DNA from: Winslowiella toletana
GTDB taxonomy: Bacteria > Pseudomonadota > Gammaproteobacteria > Enterobacterales > Enterobacteriaceae
Length of the DNA: 64,000 nt
Assembly (NCBI RefSeq): GCF_017875465.1
Contig: NZ_JAGGMQ010000001.1
Span: 4,154,001-4,218,000 of the forward strand
Direction: 5' to 3'
Part shown: piece after piece, positions 20,518 through 29,632 of the stretch
How positions within the stretch are numbered: position 1 is the stretch's first letter
How the letters are laid out: every line of letters begins with the position of its first letter
Program-made: the position numbers and the translations under genes
Notes under the pieces: generated by a model
What the model saw: the letters and a program-made list of their open reading frames with translations, nothing else
The model's database searches: none
What the model was told of the DNA's origin: nothing

Positions 20518-22353
20518 ATGTTGCTGGCAAATTTTGTTACGTTGAAGAAAACGACGTTAGGGTGTTGTATCGTACTTCTCCTCGCCCAAGTGTATAACGC
20601 TTCCGCCGCCATAAATTCACCCATGCCAGCCACGGCGCCAGCGGGAGTGATGAGTGTCGCCGAGAGCCAGTCGCAAATTATTGCGACCCTTCCTCATACG
20701 GTAAAACCTTTCTATCTGTCTTCGCTGGCCTCAATCTACGCTGCACGTGATATGCGTCCGCTATGGCAGGATCGTGATGCGGTGCAACAATTTCAGCAGC
20801 AGCTGGCGGAAGTGGCGATCTCTGGCGTACAGCCGCAGTTCACCCAATGGGTGCAGCAATTAACCGATCCGGCAATCACCGGACTGGCGCGCGATATTGT
20901 ATTGTCAGATGCAATGCTGGGTTACTTACAGTTTGTCTCCAGCGTACCGACGCAGGGGGAAACCTGGTTGTACAGTAGCGTGCCATATAAAATGGCCTTG
21001 CCACCAATCTCGGTGATTAATCAGTGGCAAACGGCAGTCGATGCGGGCGGTTTGAACACCTTTGTTGTCTCGCTGACGCCACAGCATCCGCAATATATGC
21101 GTATGCATCAGGCGCTGAAAACCCTGCAGGCGGATAATCGCCCATGGCCGCAACTGACAGACAAACAGACGTTACGCCCGGGTCAGGTAAGTCAGGATGT
21201 TCCGGCGCTGCGTGAAATCCTGCAGCGCACCGGGATGCTTAATGATCTCTCTCTGACACCACAACCGCATCAGGATGCAGTGCCAACGGCGCCAGTACCG
21301 GTAGAGGAAAGCGATGTGTCGGTGGCGGTAAGTCCATCGGCTACCATTGCGGTCAGCCCATCGGCTACCAGTGTTGCCGATCTGCCGGTGCAGACGCCGG
21401 AAAATGCCGGCAATGTGCAGCCCGCTACGGTCGCCAGCGGTGATAACGTCTATACCCCAGAGCTGGTGGCGGGATTGAAACGCTTCCAGCAATGGCAGGG
21501 TCTGGAATCCGATGGCGCGATTGGCGCGCGTACCCGCCAGTGGCTGAATGTCTCTCCGCAGTTGCGTGCTTCGCTGCTGGCGCTCAATATTCAACGCCTG
21601 CGACTGCTGCCGGATGATATGCATAATGGCATTATGGTGAATATTCCCAATTACTCGCTGGTTTACTATGTCGGCGGCAATGAGATCCTCTCCTCACGGG
21701 TGATTGTTGGCCGACCCGATCGTAAGACGCCATTAATGCGCAGCGCGCTAAATAATGTGGTGTTAAACCCGCCATGGAATGTGCCAACCACGCTGGTGCG
21801 TCAGGATATTATTCCGAAGGTGAAGCAGGATCCGACCTATCTGTATAAGCATAATTACACCCTGTTGTCCGGCTGGAGTGATGATGCTGCGGTGATCGAT
21901 CCGACGATGATTGACTGGAGTATGGTCTCGGCTGCCTCATTCCCGTATCGCATACGTCAGGCGCCAGGCAGCGCTAACTCGCTGGGACGCTATAAATTTA
22001 ATATGCCGAGTTCTGATGCGATCTATCTGCACGATACGCCGAACCATAATCTGTTCCAGAAGGATATACGGGCGCTAAGTTCCGGTTGTGTGCGAGTGAA
22101 TAAGGCATCGGATTTAGCCAATCTGCTGCTGCAGGATGCGGGCTGGAACGATACGCGTATCTCCAGCACGCTGAAAGAGGGCAACACTCGCTATGTGCCG
22201 ATTCGTCAGCGCATCCCGGTCAACCTCTATTATCTGACTGCCTGGGTGGCAGATGACGGCAAACCGCAATTTCGTACAGATATTTACAATTATGATGCTA
22301 CCGCCCGCTCCGGCTCTCAGGTGCTGACACAAGCCGGACAGTTGCTTCTCTAA
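20518..22353 (+). CDS. ldtD: L,D-transpeptidase LdtD
   Basis: LdtD (YcbB) forms 3-3 cross-links between meso-diaminopimelate residues in peptidoglycan. It has 611 residues against 615 in E. coli, with an N-terminal hydrophobic signal segment and export to the periplasm. A peptidoglycan-binding helix region includes [24 protein letters not shown] split over a low-complexity linker (about residues 255-315). The YkuD catalytic domain ends with the active-site motif SSGCVRVNK; the nucleophile is Cys524. The linker holds a short tandem duplication (21325-21369). A terminator follows. The next gene, mepK, cuts the bonds this enzyme makes. Confidence 0.96.
   Translation: MLLANFVTLKKTTLGCCIVLLLAQVYNASAAINSPMPATAPAGVMSVAESQSQIIATLPHTVKPFYLSSLASIYAARDMRPLWQDRDAVQQFQQQLAEVAISGVQPQFTQWVQQLTDPAITGLARDIVLSDAMLGYLQFVSSVPTQGETWLYSSVPYKMALPPISVINQWQTAVDAGGLNTFVVSLTPQHPQYMRMHQALKTLQADNRPWPQLTDKQTLRPGQVSQDVPALREILQRTGMLNDLSLTPQPHQDAVPTAPVPVEESDVSVAVSPSATIAVSPSATSVADLPVQTPENAGNVQPATVASGDNVYTPELVAGLKRFQQWQGLESDGAIGARTRQWLNVSPQLRASLLALNIQRLRLLPDDMHNGIMVNIPNYSLVYYVGGNEILSSRVIVGRPDRKTPLMRSALNNVVLNPPWNVPTTLVRQDIIPKVKQDPTYLYKHNYTLLSGWSDDAAVIDPTMIDWSMVSAASFPYRIRQAPGSANSLGRYKFNMPSSDAIYLHDTPNHNLFQKDIRALSSGCVRVNKASDLANLLLQDAGWNDTRISSTLKEGNTRYVPIRQRIPVNLYYLTAWVADDGKPQFRTDIYNYDATARSGSQVLTQAGQLLL
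21325..21369 (+). repeat. Tandem duplication in the ldtD linker
   Basis: Two 21-base copies (21325-21345 and 21349-21369) differ at two positions and are spaced with a 24-base period. They encode AVSPSAT twice, eight residues apart, in the disordered linker, so the reading frame is kept. Confidence 0.85.
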
Positions 22354-22378
22354 TTATTGAAAATTCAGCAAGAAACTG

Positions 22379-22405
22379 TGCCGGGCAGAGTCCCGGCATT
22401 TTTTT
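22379..22405 (+). terminator. Intrinsic terminator of ldtD
   Basis: TGCCGGG (22379-22385) pairs with CCCGGCA (22392-22398) around a six-base loop, followed by T7. Confidence 0.93.
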
Positions 22406-22540
22406 GCCTGCCCGCTGCTGCTGCGCGCGCGCTTCCAGTTTTCCCCTCAATGGGTTGACGGATAGCAATATGGCAGTTATGGTTCGACCTTGTGCACTTT
22501 TTGCTCATTCAGACATCTTTTTCTCAGGTAACAGTATTTG

Positions 22541-23089
22541 ATGGATAAATTCGACTCTCATCGCCGTAAGTTACTGGCATTTGGCGGAGCGGCGCTTGGT
22601 TTGTCGCTTCTGCCGGGCCAGGCTTTCGCTACACTTTCTACTCCCCGCCCTCGCGTCCTGACTCTTAATAATCTGCATACCGGTGAGACCCTGAAAACCG
22701 AGTTTTTTAACGGTACCAGCTATGACAAGGATGAGTTATCGCGTCTTAATCACTTTTTCCGTGATTACCGGGCAAATAAAGTGAAGAGTATCGATCCTAA
22801 ACTTTTCGATCAGCTTTATCGCCTGCAGGCGATGCTGGAAACGCGTAAACCGGTGCAGCTTATTTCTGGTTACCGTTCACGTGCCACCAACAATGAACTG
22901 CGCGCACACAGCAGAGGGGTGGCGAAACATAGCTACCATACTCTCGGCCAGGCAATGGATTTCCATATCGAAGGCGTTTCTCTGAGCAATGTACGCAAAG
23001 CCGCATTAAAAATGCGCGCAGGTGGTGTAGGATATTACCCCAGCAGTGACTTTGTACACATAGATACCGGCCCGCTAAGGACCTGGTAA
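22541..23089 (+). CDS. mepK: Murein endopeptidase MepK (YcbK)
   Basis: MepK is a periplasmic zinc endopeptidase of the M15/DUF882 family; the E. coli enzyme cleaves 3-3 as well as 4-3 cross-links to allow cell-wall growth. The 182 residues match the E. coli length. The N-terminus SHRRKLLAFGGAALG with an AFA cleavage site looks like a twin-arginine signal. The zinc ligands appear in YHTLGQAMDFHIEG and FVHIDTG. The ATG at 22541 is chosen; the TTG one codon earlier adds nothing. The gene follows ldtD after a terminator, so it probably has its own promoter in 22406-22540. Confidence 0.95.
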   Translation: MDKFDSHRRKLLAFGGAALGLSLLPGQAFATLSTPRPRVLTLNNLHTGETLKTEFFNGTSYDKDELSRLNHFFRDYRANKVKSIDPKLFDQLYRLQAMLETRKPVQLISGYRSRATNNELRAHSRGVAKHSYHTLGQAMDFHIEGVSLSNVRKAALKMRAGGVGYYPSSDFVHIDTGPLRTW

Positions 23090-23135
23090 TCAGGAGAAAT
23101 TCCGGCAGCCCCGTGTTAGCCGGTAACGGAGTGTT

Positions 23136-23765
23136 ATGGATTATCACATTATTCCCGTGACGGCATTCGCGCAGAATTGTTCGTTAATTTGGTGTGCGGA
23201 AACGCAGCAAGCCGCGATTGTTGATCCGGGTGGCGATGCCGAAAAGATTATCCGCGCGGTCACAGAACAGGGCGTTAACGTAACGCAAATTCTGCTGACC
23301 CATGGTCACCTCGACCATGTTGGCGCTGCGGCAGAGCTGGCGGCGCATTATGCGGTGCAGATTATCGGCCCGCAGAAACTGGATGCCTTCTGGCTGGAAG
23401 GACTGCCTGCACAAAGCCGGATGTTTGGTTTAGCGGAGTGCGCGCCGGTAAACCCGGATCGCTGGCTGGAAGAGGGGGAAAGCGTTCAGCTTGGCAATAT
23501 CACCCTCGAGGTGCTGCATTGTCCGGGACATACGCCGGGACATATTGTATTTTTCGACCGCGCTGGACGTCTGCTGGTTTCTGGCGATGTGATTTTTAAC
23601 GGTGGTGTCGGCCGCAGTGATTTCCCGCAGGGTGATCATCAGGCATTAATTGACGCGATTATCACCAAATTGCTGCCGCTGGGTGATGATGTCACCTTTA
23701 TTCCGGGTCACGGACCGATGTCGACACTCGGTCATGAACGGGTGAGTAACCCCTTTCTGCAATAA
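23136..23765 (+). CDS. gloC: Hydroxyacylglutathione hydrolase GloC (YcbL), type II glyoxalase
   Basis: A cytoplasmic metallo-beta-lactamase-fold thioesterase that hydrolyses S-D-lactoylglutathione, the last step of methylglyoxal detoxification. Metal motif THGHLDHVG lies at about residues 50-58, with further ligands in [15 protein letters not shown] and PGHGPMS. Its 209 residues end slightly earlier than the 215 of E. coli. Methylglyoxal synthase (mgsA) lies elsewhere in the window. It converges with aspC across a large inverted repeat. Confidence 0.95.
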   Translation: MDYHIIPVTAFAQNCSLIWCAETQQAAIVDPGGDAEKIIRAVTEQGVNVTQILLTHGHLDHVGAAAELAAHYAVQIIGPQKLDAFWLEGLPAQSRMFGLAECAPVNPDRWLEEGESVQLGNITLEVLHCPGHTPGHIVFFDRAGRLLVSGDVIFNGGVGRSDFPQGDHQALIDAIITKLLPLGDDVTFIPGHGPMSTLGHERVSNPFLQ

Positions 23766-23775
23766 TAATATATTT

Positions 23776-23842
23776 ACGGGCGGCGAAAACGCCGCCCCTA
23801 CAGCATGGGATCTTTTGTAGGGGCGGCGTTTTCGGCACCCGT
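23776..23842. repeat. Large GC-rich inverted repeat between gloC and aspC
   Basis: A 27-base arm at 23776-23802 pairs with 23816-23842 with two mismatches, around a 13-base loop. Each arm contains its own smaller palindrome (GGCG-AAAA-CGCC type). The motif GTAGGGGCGGCGTT recurs at 32280-32293, again between convergent genes. It probably folds as a cruciform or RNA hairpin and may end transcription from both sides. Confidence 0.85.
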
Positions 23843-23849
23843 TTAAATA

Positions 23850-25040
23850 TTACAGCACTGCGACAATCGCTTCGCACAGTGGCGCCATATTATCCGGCGT
23901 CATCCCCGCGACATTGACGCGTCCTGAATTTACCGCATAAACGCCAAACTCTTCACGCAGACGGATAACCTGATCTTTCGTCAGACCGCTGAATGAGAAC
24001 ATACCGTTCTGGTTGATAATAAAACCGAAATCACCTTTGGCGCCTTTCTCCTGCAGAGTATTCACAAACAGCTGACGCATACGCTGAATACGTTGACGCA
24101 TATCGGTCAGTTCCTGCTCCCAGATAGCCCGCAGCGCGTCATTACCCAGAATAGTGGCAACCACTGCCGCACCATGTGCCGGTGGGTTAGAGTAATTAGC
24201 ACGAATGGTGGCTTTTACCTGACTGAAAGAGATATCAGCAACCGTGGCTTCGGTGGCAACCAGCGTAAAGGCGCCTACGCGCTCATTGTAGAGGCCAAAG
24301 TTTTTTGAGTAGGAACTCGCCACCAGCAGTTCTTTATGGCTGCCAGCAAAGATACGCAGGCCTTCAGCGTCCTCTTCGAGACCACGGGCAAAGCCCTGAT
24401 AGGCGAAATCAAACAGTGGCAACCAGCCACTCTTCAGTGATAACTCTGCCAGTTGCGCCCACTGTTCGGTGGTCGGGTCGATACCGGTTGGGTTATGGCA
24501 GCAGCCATGGAACAGCACCACATCACCGGCTTGCGCTTGCGCCAGGCTGGCGATCATACCGTCGAAATTCAGCTGATGATTTTCAGCGTCATAATAATCG
24601 TATTCGCACACTTCCAGACCGGCAGATTCGAAGACGTTTTTATGGTTTGGCCAGCTTGGGTTGCTGACCCAGATACGTTTTACTGACGTCTGGCCAGCAA
24701 GAAAATCGGCAGCCACACGCAGCGCTCCGGTACCGCCGGGAGTCTGCGCCGTACGGGCGCGTTTGCTGGCAATAATCGCATTGCCTTTACCAAACAGCAG
24801 TTCCTGCGTGCAGTGCGCGAAATCGGCCAGGCCATCGATGCTCAGGTAGTTTTTGGTGGTTTCGTTTTCCAGCAGAAACTGTTCCGCTTTTTTCACGCTG
24901 GTCAGAACCGGGGTTTTGCCGGTTTCATCTTTATACACACCAATGCCGAGATTGATTTTGTTTGGGCGGTCATCGGCGCGGAAAAGATCGGCTAAACCAA
25001 GAATAGGGTCGGCGGGTGCAGCTGCAATGTTTTCAAACAT
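23850..25040 (-). CDS. aspC: Aspartate aminotransferase
   Basis: AspC is a PLP-dependent class I aminotransferase interconverting aspartate/oxaloacetate and glutamate/2-oxoglutarate; it also acts on aromatic amino acids. The 396 residues equal the E. coli length. The PLP lysine is K246 in SYSKNFGLY. Also visible are the [11 protein letters not shown] motif and the C-terminal arginine in SGRVNVAG that binds the substrate carboxylate. No clear Shine-Dalgarno precedes the ATG. The gene has the same direction as the porin gene but lies beyond the porin terminator, so a promoter in 25041-25150 is expected. Confidence 0.97.
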   Translation of the reverse strand: MFENIAAAPADPILGLADLFRADDRPNKINLGIGVYKDETGKTPVLTSVKKAEQFLLENETTKNYLSIDGLADFAHCTQELLFGKGNAIIASKRARTAQTPGGTGALRVAADFLAGQTSVKRIWVSNPSWPNHKNVFESAGLEVCEYDYYDAENHQLNFDGMIASLAQAQAGDVVLFHGCCHNPTGIDPTTEQWAQLAELSLKSGWLPLFDFAYQGFARGLEEDAEGLRIFAGSHKELLVASSYSKNFGLYNERVGAFTLVATEATVADISFSQVKATIRANYSNPPAHGAAVVATILGNDALRAIWEQELTDMRQRIQRMRQLFVNTLQEKGAKGDFGFIINQNGMFSFSGLTKDQVIRLREEFGVYAVNSGRVNVAGMTPDNMAPLCEAIVAVL

Positions 25041-25145
25041 AGAAGAGGGTCCGTAAGCTTAATCTAAAGCGAATTGAGACCTCAGGTTAACGCCAGAATG
25101 GACAAATGCCAACCGTTTGCGACAAAAAGAAAAGCCTGTATCGCA

Positions 25146-25178
25146 TAAATAAAAACGGAGCCTTGCGGCTCCGTTTTT
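25146..25178 (-). terminator. Intrinsic terminator of the ompF-type porin gene
   Basis: On the minus strand AAAAACGGAGCC pairs with GGCTCCGTTTTT around a four-base loop, then continues in T/A-rich sequence. It lies about 45 bases after the porin stop codon and upstream of aspC. Confidence 0.9.
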
Positions 25179-25221
25179 ATGCGGCGGTGAGGGGCGATTA
25201 CTCGCGCGTCACGCCAGCCAA

Positions 25222-26295
25222 TTAGAACTGGTAAACCAGACCAACTGCTACAGTGTCATCAGAGCCAAGGCCCAGGGCGTTGTCGCTGTCGAGCTGGTTG
25301 ATAATGTAATCAACATAGGTAGACATGTTTTTGTTGAAGTAGTAAGTCGCGCCCACTTCGAAGTATTTGGTCAGGTCAACGTCACCGATACCTTCAACAT
25401 CTTTAGCCTTGTTCTGCACATAGGCGATAGATGGACGCAGACCGAAGTCGAACTGGTACTGAGCTACAACTTCAGTAATCTGAGTTTTGTTAGCGAAGCC
25501 AGAAGTTCCACCGATACGGGTAGCATTACGGCCTTCAGCATAGGTTGCTGCCAGATAGATGTTGTTCGCGTCATATTTCAGACCTGCGCCCCAGAATTCA
25601 GCACGGTCGCCTTTGCCAAACTGAGCATCGTTCTGGTCGTTAGTACGATCCTGCGAGCTGTATGAACCTACGATACCCACACCGATTGGTGAAACATAAG
25701 AGGTTGAGAAGCCGTAGCCGTCACCGTTAGAGCGGCCCAGTTCGTCACGCTCGTTTTTGCCCTGGTACTGAGCTGCGAAGTCCCAGCCATCAACCAGACC
25801 AAAGAAGTTGGAGTTACGGTAAGTCGCTACGCCACCGGTACGGCCGGTCAGGGAGTCGGTCTGCGCTGAGTCGCCACCGAATTCTGGCAGCATATCGGTC
25901 CAGCCCAGCACGTCATAAGCTACAGCGTAGTTACGACCATAGTCGAATGAACCCGCGTCGCCAAATTTCAGACCAGCAAAGCCCAGACGGGTTTTGTTGC
26001 CAGCCTGTGCATCAACGTCGCTTTCTGAGTTGTTAGCGTTGAACTGGTATTCCCACTGGCCGAAACCGGTCAGGAATTCATTAATCTGAGTTTCACCTTT
26101 GAAGCCCAGACGAACATAAGACTGATCGCCATCTGGTGCATAGCCATCATCTTCATCAGAGAAGTAGTGCAGAGCAACCGCTTTACCGTACAGATCCAGC
26201 TTGTTGCCATCTTTGTTATAAACTTCTGCAGCGTTGGCCGCACCAGCAGCTAACAGAGCTGGGATAACTACTGCAAGAATGTTGCGCTTCATCAT
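25222..26295 (-). CDS. ompF: OmpF/OmpC-type general porin
   Basis: A 357-residue trimeric outer-membrane diffusion porin. The signal peptide is about residues 1-22, cleaved at [12 protein letters not shown] 16-strand barrel pattern follows, ending in the terminal phenylalanine QF needed for assembly. Constriction loop L3 carries the PEFGGD motif. Gene position between aspC and asnS, and an upstream region closely like E. coli ompF, argue for the ompF orthologue, though loop sequences alone could fit other porins. Start MMKRN lies behind GAGGGTAATAAATA, as in E. coli. Expression is probably OmpR-controlled. Confidence 0.93.
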   Translation of the reverse strand: MMKRNILAVVIPALLAAGAANAAEVYNKDGNKLDLYGKAVALHYFSDEDDGYAPDGDQSYVRLGFKGETQINEFLTGFGQWEYQFNANNSESDVDAQAGNKTRLGFAGLKFGDAGSFDYGRNYAVAYDVLGWTDMLPEFGGDSAQTDSLTGRTGGVATYRNSNFFGLVDGWDFAAQYQGKNERDELGRSNGDGYGFSTSYVSPIGVGIVGSYSSQDRTNDQNDAQFGKGDRAEFWGAGLKYDANNIYLAATYAEGRNATRIGGTSGFANKTQITEVVAQYQFDFGLRPSIAYVQNKAKDVEGIGDVDLTKYFEVGATYYFNKNMSTYVDYIINQLDSDNALGLGSDDTVAVGLVYQF

Positions 26296-26399
26296 TTATT
26301 TATTACCCTCATTGGAGTTTATTCGGACACCTGCCACTGCCGTCAACAATTCTTTACAGAACTCTGAAGATAGTTTGGTGTCTTCCTGTGTCTGAACGC

Positions 26400-26493
26400 A
26401 TCTTTCCATTCCGGGCTCGCTTAATCTACCCCGAAAATGCTACAAATCTCGCAATCTTGTTTCAGTGGGAAAATATGTATTACAAAATGTAAA
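26400..26493 (-). promoter_or_regulatory. ompF promoter with OmpR-type upstream boxes
   Basis: On the minus strand AAAGAT (26405-26400) fits the -10 element, with a weak -35 as expected for an activator-dependent promoter. Upstream come TTTGTAGC-type (26447-26431), GAAACAAGAT-type and TTTACATTTTGTAATACATA-type (26493-26474) blocks. These resemble, by memory, the F3, F2 and F1 OmpR sites of E. coli ompF. The leader also keeps GACGGCAGTGGCAGGTGTC. This accounts for most of the 302-base gap between ompF and asnS. Confidence 0.7.
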
Positions 26494-26528
26494 AAATACG
26501 GAACTTTGTGAGACATCTCTAAATTTAC

Positions 26529-26560
26529 AAAAATAAAAAAAGGTCAGCGAGGCTGACCTT
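26529..26560 (-). terminator. Intrinsic terminator of asnS
   Basis: On the minus strand AAGGTCAGC pairs with GCTGACCTT around a three-base loop, followed by a T-rich tail complementary to 26529-26540. It lies 38 bases after the asnS stop codon. Confidence 0.92.
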
Positions 26561-26597
26561 AATATATATATGAATTTCTTATGTTTAATCCCGGAAT

Positions 26598-27998
26598 TTA
26601 GAAACTCGCATTCCTTGGCGTACGTGGGAAGGGGATAACATCTCTTACATTTTGTACGCCGGTGACATAGGCGATTAATCGTTCGAAACCTAATCCAAAG
26701 CCTGAGTGTGGCACTGTGCCGTAGCGACGCAGATCACGATACCACCAGTAATCTTCTTTATTCAGACCCATCTCAGCAAGGCGGGCATCCAGCACATCCA
26801 GACGCTCTTCACGCTGCGAACCACCAATAATTTCACCAATGCCTGGTGCTAAAACATCCATTGCGGCGACAGTTTTGCCATCGTCATTCATACGCATATA
26901 GAAAGCTTTGATGTCTTTTGGATAGTTTTTAACGACCACCGGTGCTTTAAAGTGTTTCTCCGCCAGATAGCGTTCGTGTTCAGAAGAGAGATCGATACCC
27001 CATGAGACATCGTTTTCAAATTTCTGACCCGAGGCAATCAAGATATTGACCGCATCGGTGTAATCGACCTGGGCAAAATCAGCGGTTACAAAACGTTCCA
27101 GGCGAGAAATCGCATCTTTGTCTACGCGCTCGGCAAAGAAGGCCATATCATCGGCGCGCTCGTCCAGCACCGCTTTAAAGACATATTTCAGCATCGCTTC
27201 AGCCAGCGCCGCCGCATCATCAAGTGAAGCAAAAGCAATTTCCGGCTCCAGCATCCAGAATTCCGCCAGATGACGGCTGGTATTGGAGTTTTCCGCACGG
27301 AAGGTCGGGCCGAAGGTGTAGATTTTTGACAAAGCACTGGCGTAGGTTTCGCCGTTCAGCTGACCTGAAACCGTCAGGAAAGCCTCTCTGCCAAAGAAGT
27401 CTTCATTGAAGTCCACTTTACCCTGCGGGTCACGCGGCAGGTTTTCCAGATCGAGCGTCGAGACACGGAACATTTCACCGGCGCCTTCCGTATCGGAAGC
27501 GGTGATCAGCGGCGTCGACACCCAGAAGTAGCCATTTTCATGGAAGAAGCGATGCAGCGCCTGCGCCAGAGTATGGCGTACGCGGGTTACCGCACCGATA
27601 AGGTTAGTACGCGGGCGCAGGTGAGCCACTTCACGCAGATATTCGATGCTGTGGCGTTTGGCCGCCATCGGATAAGTATCCGGATCGTCCACCCAGCCAA
27701 CCACTTCTACCGCGCTGGCCTGGATTTCAAACTGCTGGCCTTCACCCGGCGAAGCCACCACTTTACCGGTGATAATCACCGAACAACCGGTGGTCAGACG
27801 TAAAACTTCATCCTGATAATTATTCAGAGAATTATTTATAACAGCCTGAACGGGATTAAAGCAGGAGCCGTCATACACGGCGACAAATGAAATACCGGCT
27901 TTTGAATCTCTTCGGGTACGTACCCAGCCGCGTACGGTGACTTCGCTGTCAACCGCGACCCGGCCATGCAGTACATCCGCTACAGGCGCTACGCTCAT
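26598..27998 (-). CDS. asnS: Asparaginyl-tRNA synthetase
   Basis: AsnS charges tRNA-Asn with asparagine. The 466 residues equal the E. coli length. An N-terminal OB-fold anticodon-binding domain (about 1-110, [14 protein letters not shown]) is followed by the class II catalytic core with motif 2 [19 protein letters not shown] and motif 3 GFGLGFERL near the C-terminus. A short hairpin, GTCCC-6-GGGAC, lies in its leader at 28038-28053 (minus strand); its meaning is unclear. The gene ends in a good terminator. Confidence 0.98.
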   Translation of the reverse strand: MSVAPVADVLHGRVAVDSEVTVRGWVRTRRDSKAGISFVAVYDGSCFNPVQAVINNSLNNYQDEVLRLTTGCSVIITGKVVASPGEGQQFEIQASAVEVVGWVDDPDTYPMAAKRHSIEYLREVAHLRPRTNLIGAVTRVRHTLAQALHRFFHENGYFWVSTPLITASDTEGAGEMFRVSTLDLENLPRDPQGKVDFNEDFFGREAFLTVSGQLNGETYASALSKIYTFGPTFRAENSNTSRHLAEFWMLEPEIAFASLDDAAALAEAMLKYVFKAVLDERADDMAFFAERVDKDAISRLERFVTADFAQVDYTDAVNILIASGQKFENDVSWGIDLSSEHERYLAEKHFKAPVVVKNYPKDIKAFYMRMNDDGKTVAAMDVLAPGIGEIIGGSQREERLDVLDARLAEMGLNKEDYWWYRDLRRYGTVPHSGFGLGFERLIAYVTGVQNVRDVIPFPRTPRNASF

Positions 27999-28137
27999 AA
28001 ATTTCTCTCTTTAATTGATCTGATTCGAAAATTAATCGTCCCGGATTTGGGACTATTGCTATGTTACTTGCCGTCAGACAGGACACAAGCAGAATTAGCG
28101 GCAGAAGATAAGATTTCTTAAGGGGATAGGCGGTGCA

Positions 28138-28159
28138 GGGGGCAAGACTGGTTGCCCCC
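28138..28159 (-). terminator. Hairpin just after pncB
   Basis: GGGGGCAA pairs with TTGCCCCC around a six-base loop, eight bases after the pncB stop. There is no T-run on the minus strand, so factor-independent termination is doubtful. Confidence 0.45.
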
Positions 28160-28166
28160 GGCGGGC

Positions 28167-29372
28167 TTAACTGGCTTTTTTCACCAGCGGCAGATCAAAG
28201 GCTTTGCGCAGGGCACGCACAAAGGCCGGATCCTGGCAGATGGTTTTCCCCGGGCTGTCGGAGAGTTTCGCTACCGGCTTGCCGTTGCATTCCACCAGCT
28301 TGATAACGATATTCAGCGGCGTTACCTGCGGAATATCACAAGTCAGGCGTGTGCCAATCCCAAAGATGACATTGACGCGCTGGCCGAAGTGGCGATACAG
28401 GCTGACCGCTTTATCCAGGTCGAGATTGTCGGAGAACACCAGCGTTTTGCTGAGCGGGTCGATATCCAGCCGTTGATAATGGGCAATCGCTTTCTCTCCC
28501 CACTCCAGCGGATCGCCGGAGTCATGGCGCAGGCCCTGATAGCGGCCGGCAAAGCCCGCACCGAAATCACGCAGAAAAGCATCCATGGTAATACAATCAG
28601 TTAAAGCAATACTGAGCTGATCGTCATACTCATCCAGCCACGCCTGCAACGCCGCCCGCTGGCTGTTGGCCAGCACCGGACTGATCTGCTGATGCGCCTG
28701 GAACCACTCATGCGCCTGAGTACCCACTGGCGCGATGCCGAGTTTACGGGCGATATCGTAGTTGCTGGAACCGACCAGCCACGGGAACTGCTGTTGCAAC
28801 GTGCTGACAATCGCCAGCTGCACGTCGCCGGAGAAGCGGCGGCGGGTGCCGAAATCCATCAGTTTAAAGCGTGACATATCGAGATCGGTGGTCAGCGCAT
28901 TAAACGCCGCCAGCTTTGTCTGCAGGTGTTCGACCGCCATTTCGGTGGTCACCTGCGGCGAGCGGTGACGATGCACTACTTCACTGATCAGCGCCAGTAG
29001 CGGAACTTCCCACATAATCACTTCGCGCCATGGGCCGCTAATGCGGATATCCAGCTTGCCCTGATGATTACGTACCTGCACCTGGGCAGGGTCGTAGCGG
29101 AAGTCACGCAGCCAGTCGAGATAGTCCTGTTTAAAGAATGGCAGACCAGCGAGGTAAGCATACTCCTCGTCGTTCAGCGTCAGTGAAGCCATCAGCGCAA
29201 TTTGCTGAGAAATCTCATCAGCATAAATGCCCAGCAGATCGTCACCCCGGCAGCGGAACTCAGCGGCAACGGTAACGTTGTGATAGCGATGAAACACGGC
29301 TTGCTGCATATGGAGCTTGTAGGCATCCGTATCGAGCAAGGTCGTCAAAATCGGGGAAGCGTGTCGTGTCAT
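28167..29372 (-). CDS. pncB: Nicotinate phosphoribosyltransferase
   Basis: PncB converts nicotinate, PRPP and ATP to nicotinate mononucleotide in NAD salvage. The 401 residues match E. coli (400). Conserved blocks are [15 protein letters not shown] near the start, [10 protein letters not shown], the HDSGDP motif and VFSDNLDL. The ATG at 29372 is preferred because it aligns with the E. coli start (MTxxASPxL). An ATG five codons upstream (29387) lies within a possible AGGA site, so the exact start is uncertain. It is divergent from pepN; no NadR box could be recognised with confidence in 29373-29632. Confidence 0.95.
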   Translation of the reverse strand: MTRHASPILTTLLDTDAYKLHMQQAVFHRYHNVTVAAEFRCRGDDLLGIYADEISQQIALMASLTLNDEEYAYLAGLPFFKQDYLDWLRDFRYDPAQVQVRNHQGKLDIRISGPWREVIMWEVPLLALISEVVHRHRSPQVTTEMAVEHLQTKLAAFNALTTDLDMSRFKLMDFGTRRRFSGDVQLAIVSTLQQQFPWLVGSSNYDIARKLGIAPVGTQAHEWFQAHQQISPVLANSQRAALQAWLDEYDDQLSIALTDCITMDAFLRDFGAGFAGRYQGLRHDSGDPLEWGEKAIAHYQRLDIDPLSKTLVFSDNLDLDKAVSLYRHFGQRVNVIFGIGTRLTCDIPQVTPLNIVIKLVECNGKPVAKLSDSPGKTICQDPAFVRALRKAFDLPLVKKAS

Positions 29373-29632
29373 GGTGCGTTTCAGCATCCTCTCGCGCAGA
29401 GCGTTATCCCTGGTAATAAGTAATATGTCTCAATCAAGAGGCGAAGTATAACCGGATATTATATTTAATGAACCTCATCTCAGCACAATTCGGACTACCG
29501 GGTCGAGGTTAAAAAGTGCCATTGTTAATGAAATGTATCAATTATTGCGATTGAACCTATTCTGCGTGGCAACATGCGCGCAACAGGAATAGACTTGAAT
29601 GGATTAACTTTTTATGACGTGAGAAGGATTCT

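Noticed and set aside
23683..23695. GTGATGATGTCAC, one mismatch from the matS consensus bound by MatP
   Set aside because: It falls on conserved GloC codons (GDDV), it is single, and this locus is far from the terminus region in E. coli, so it is probably chance.
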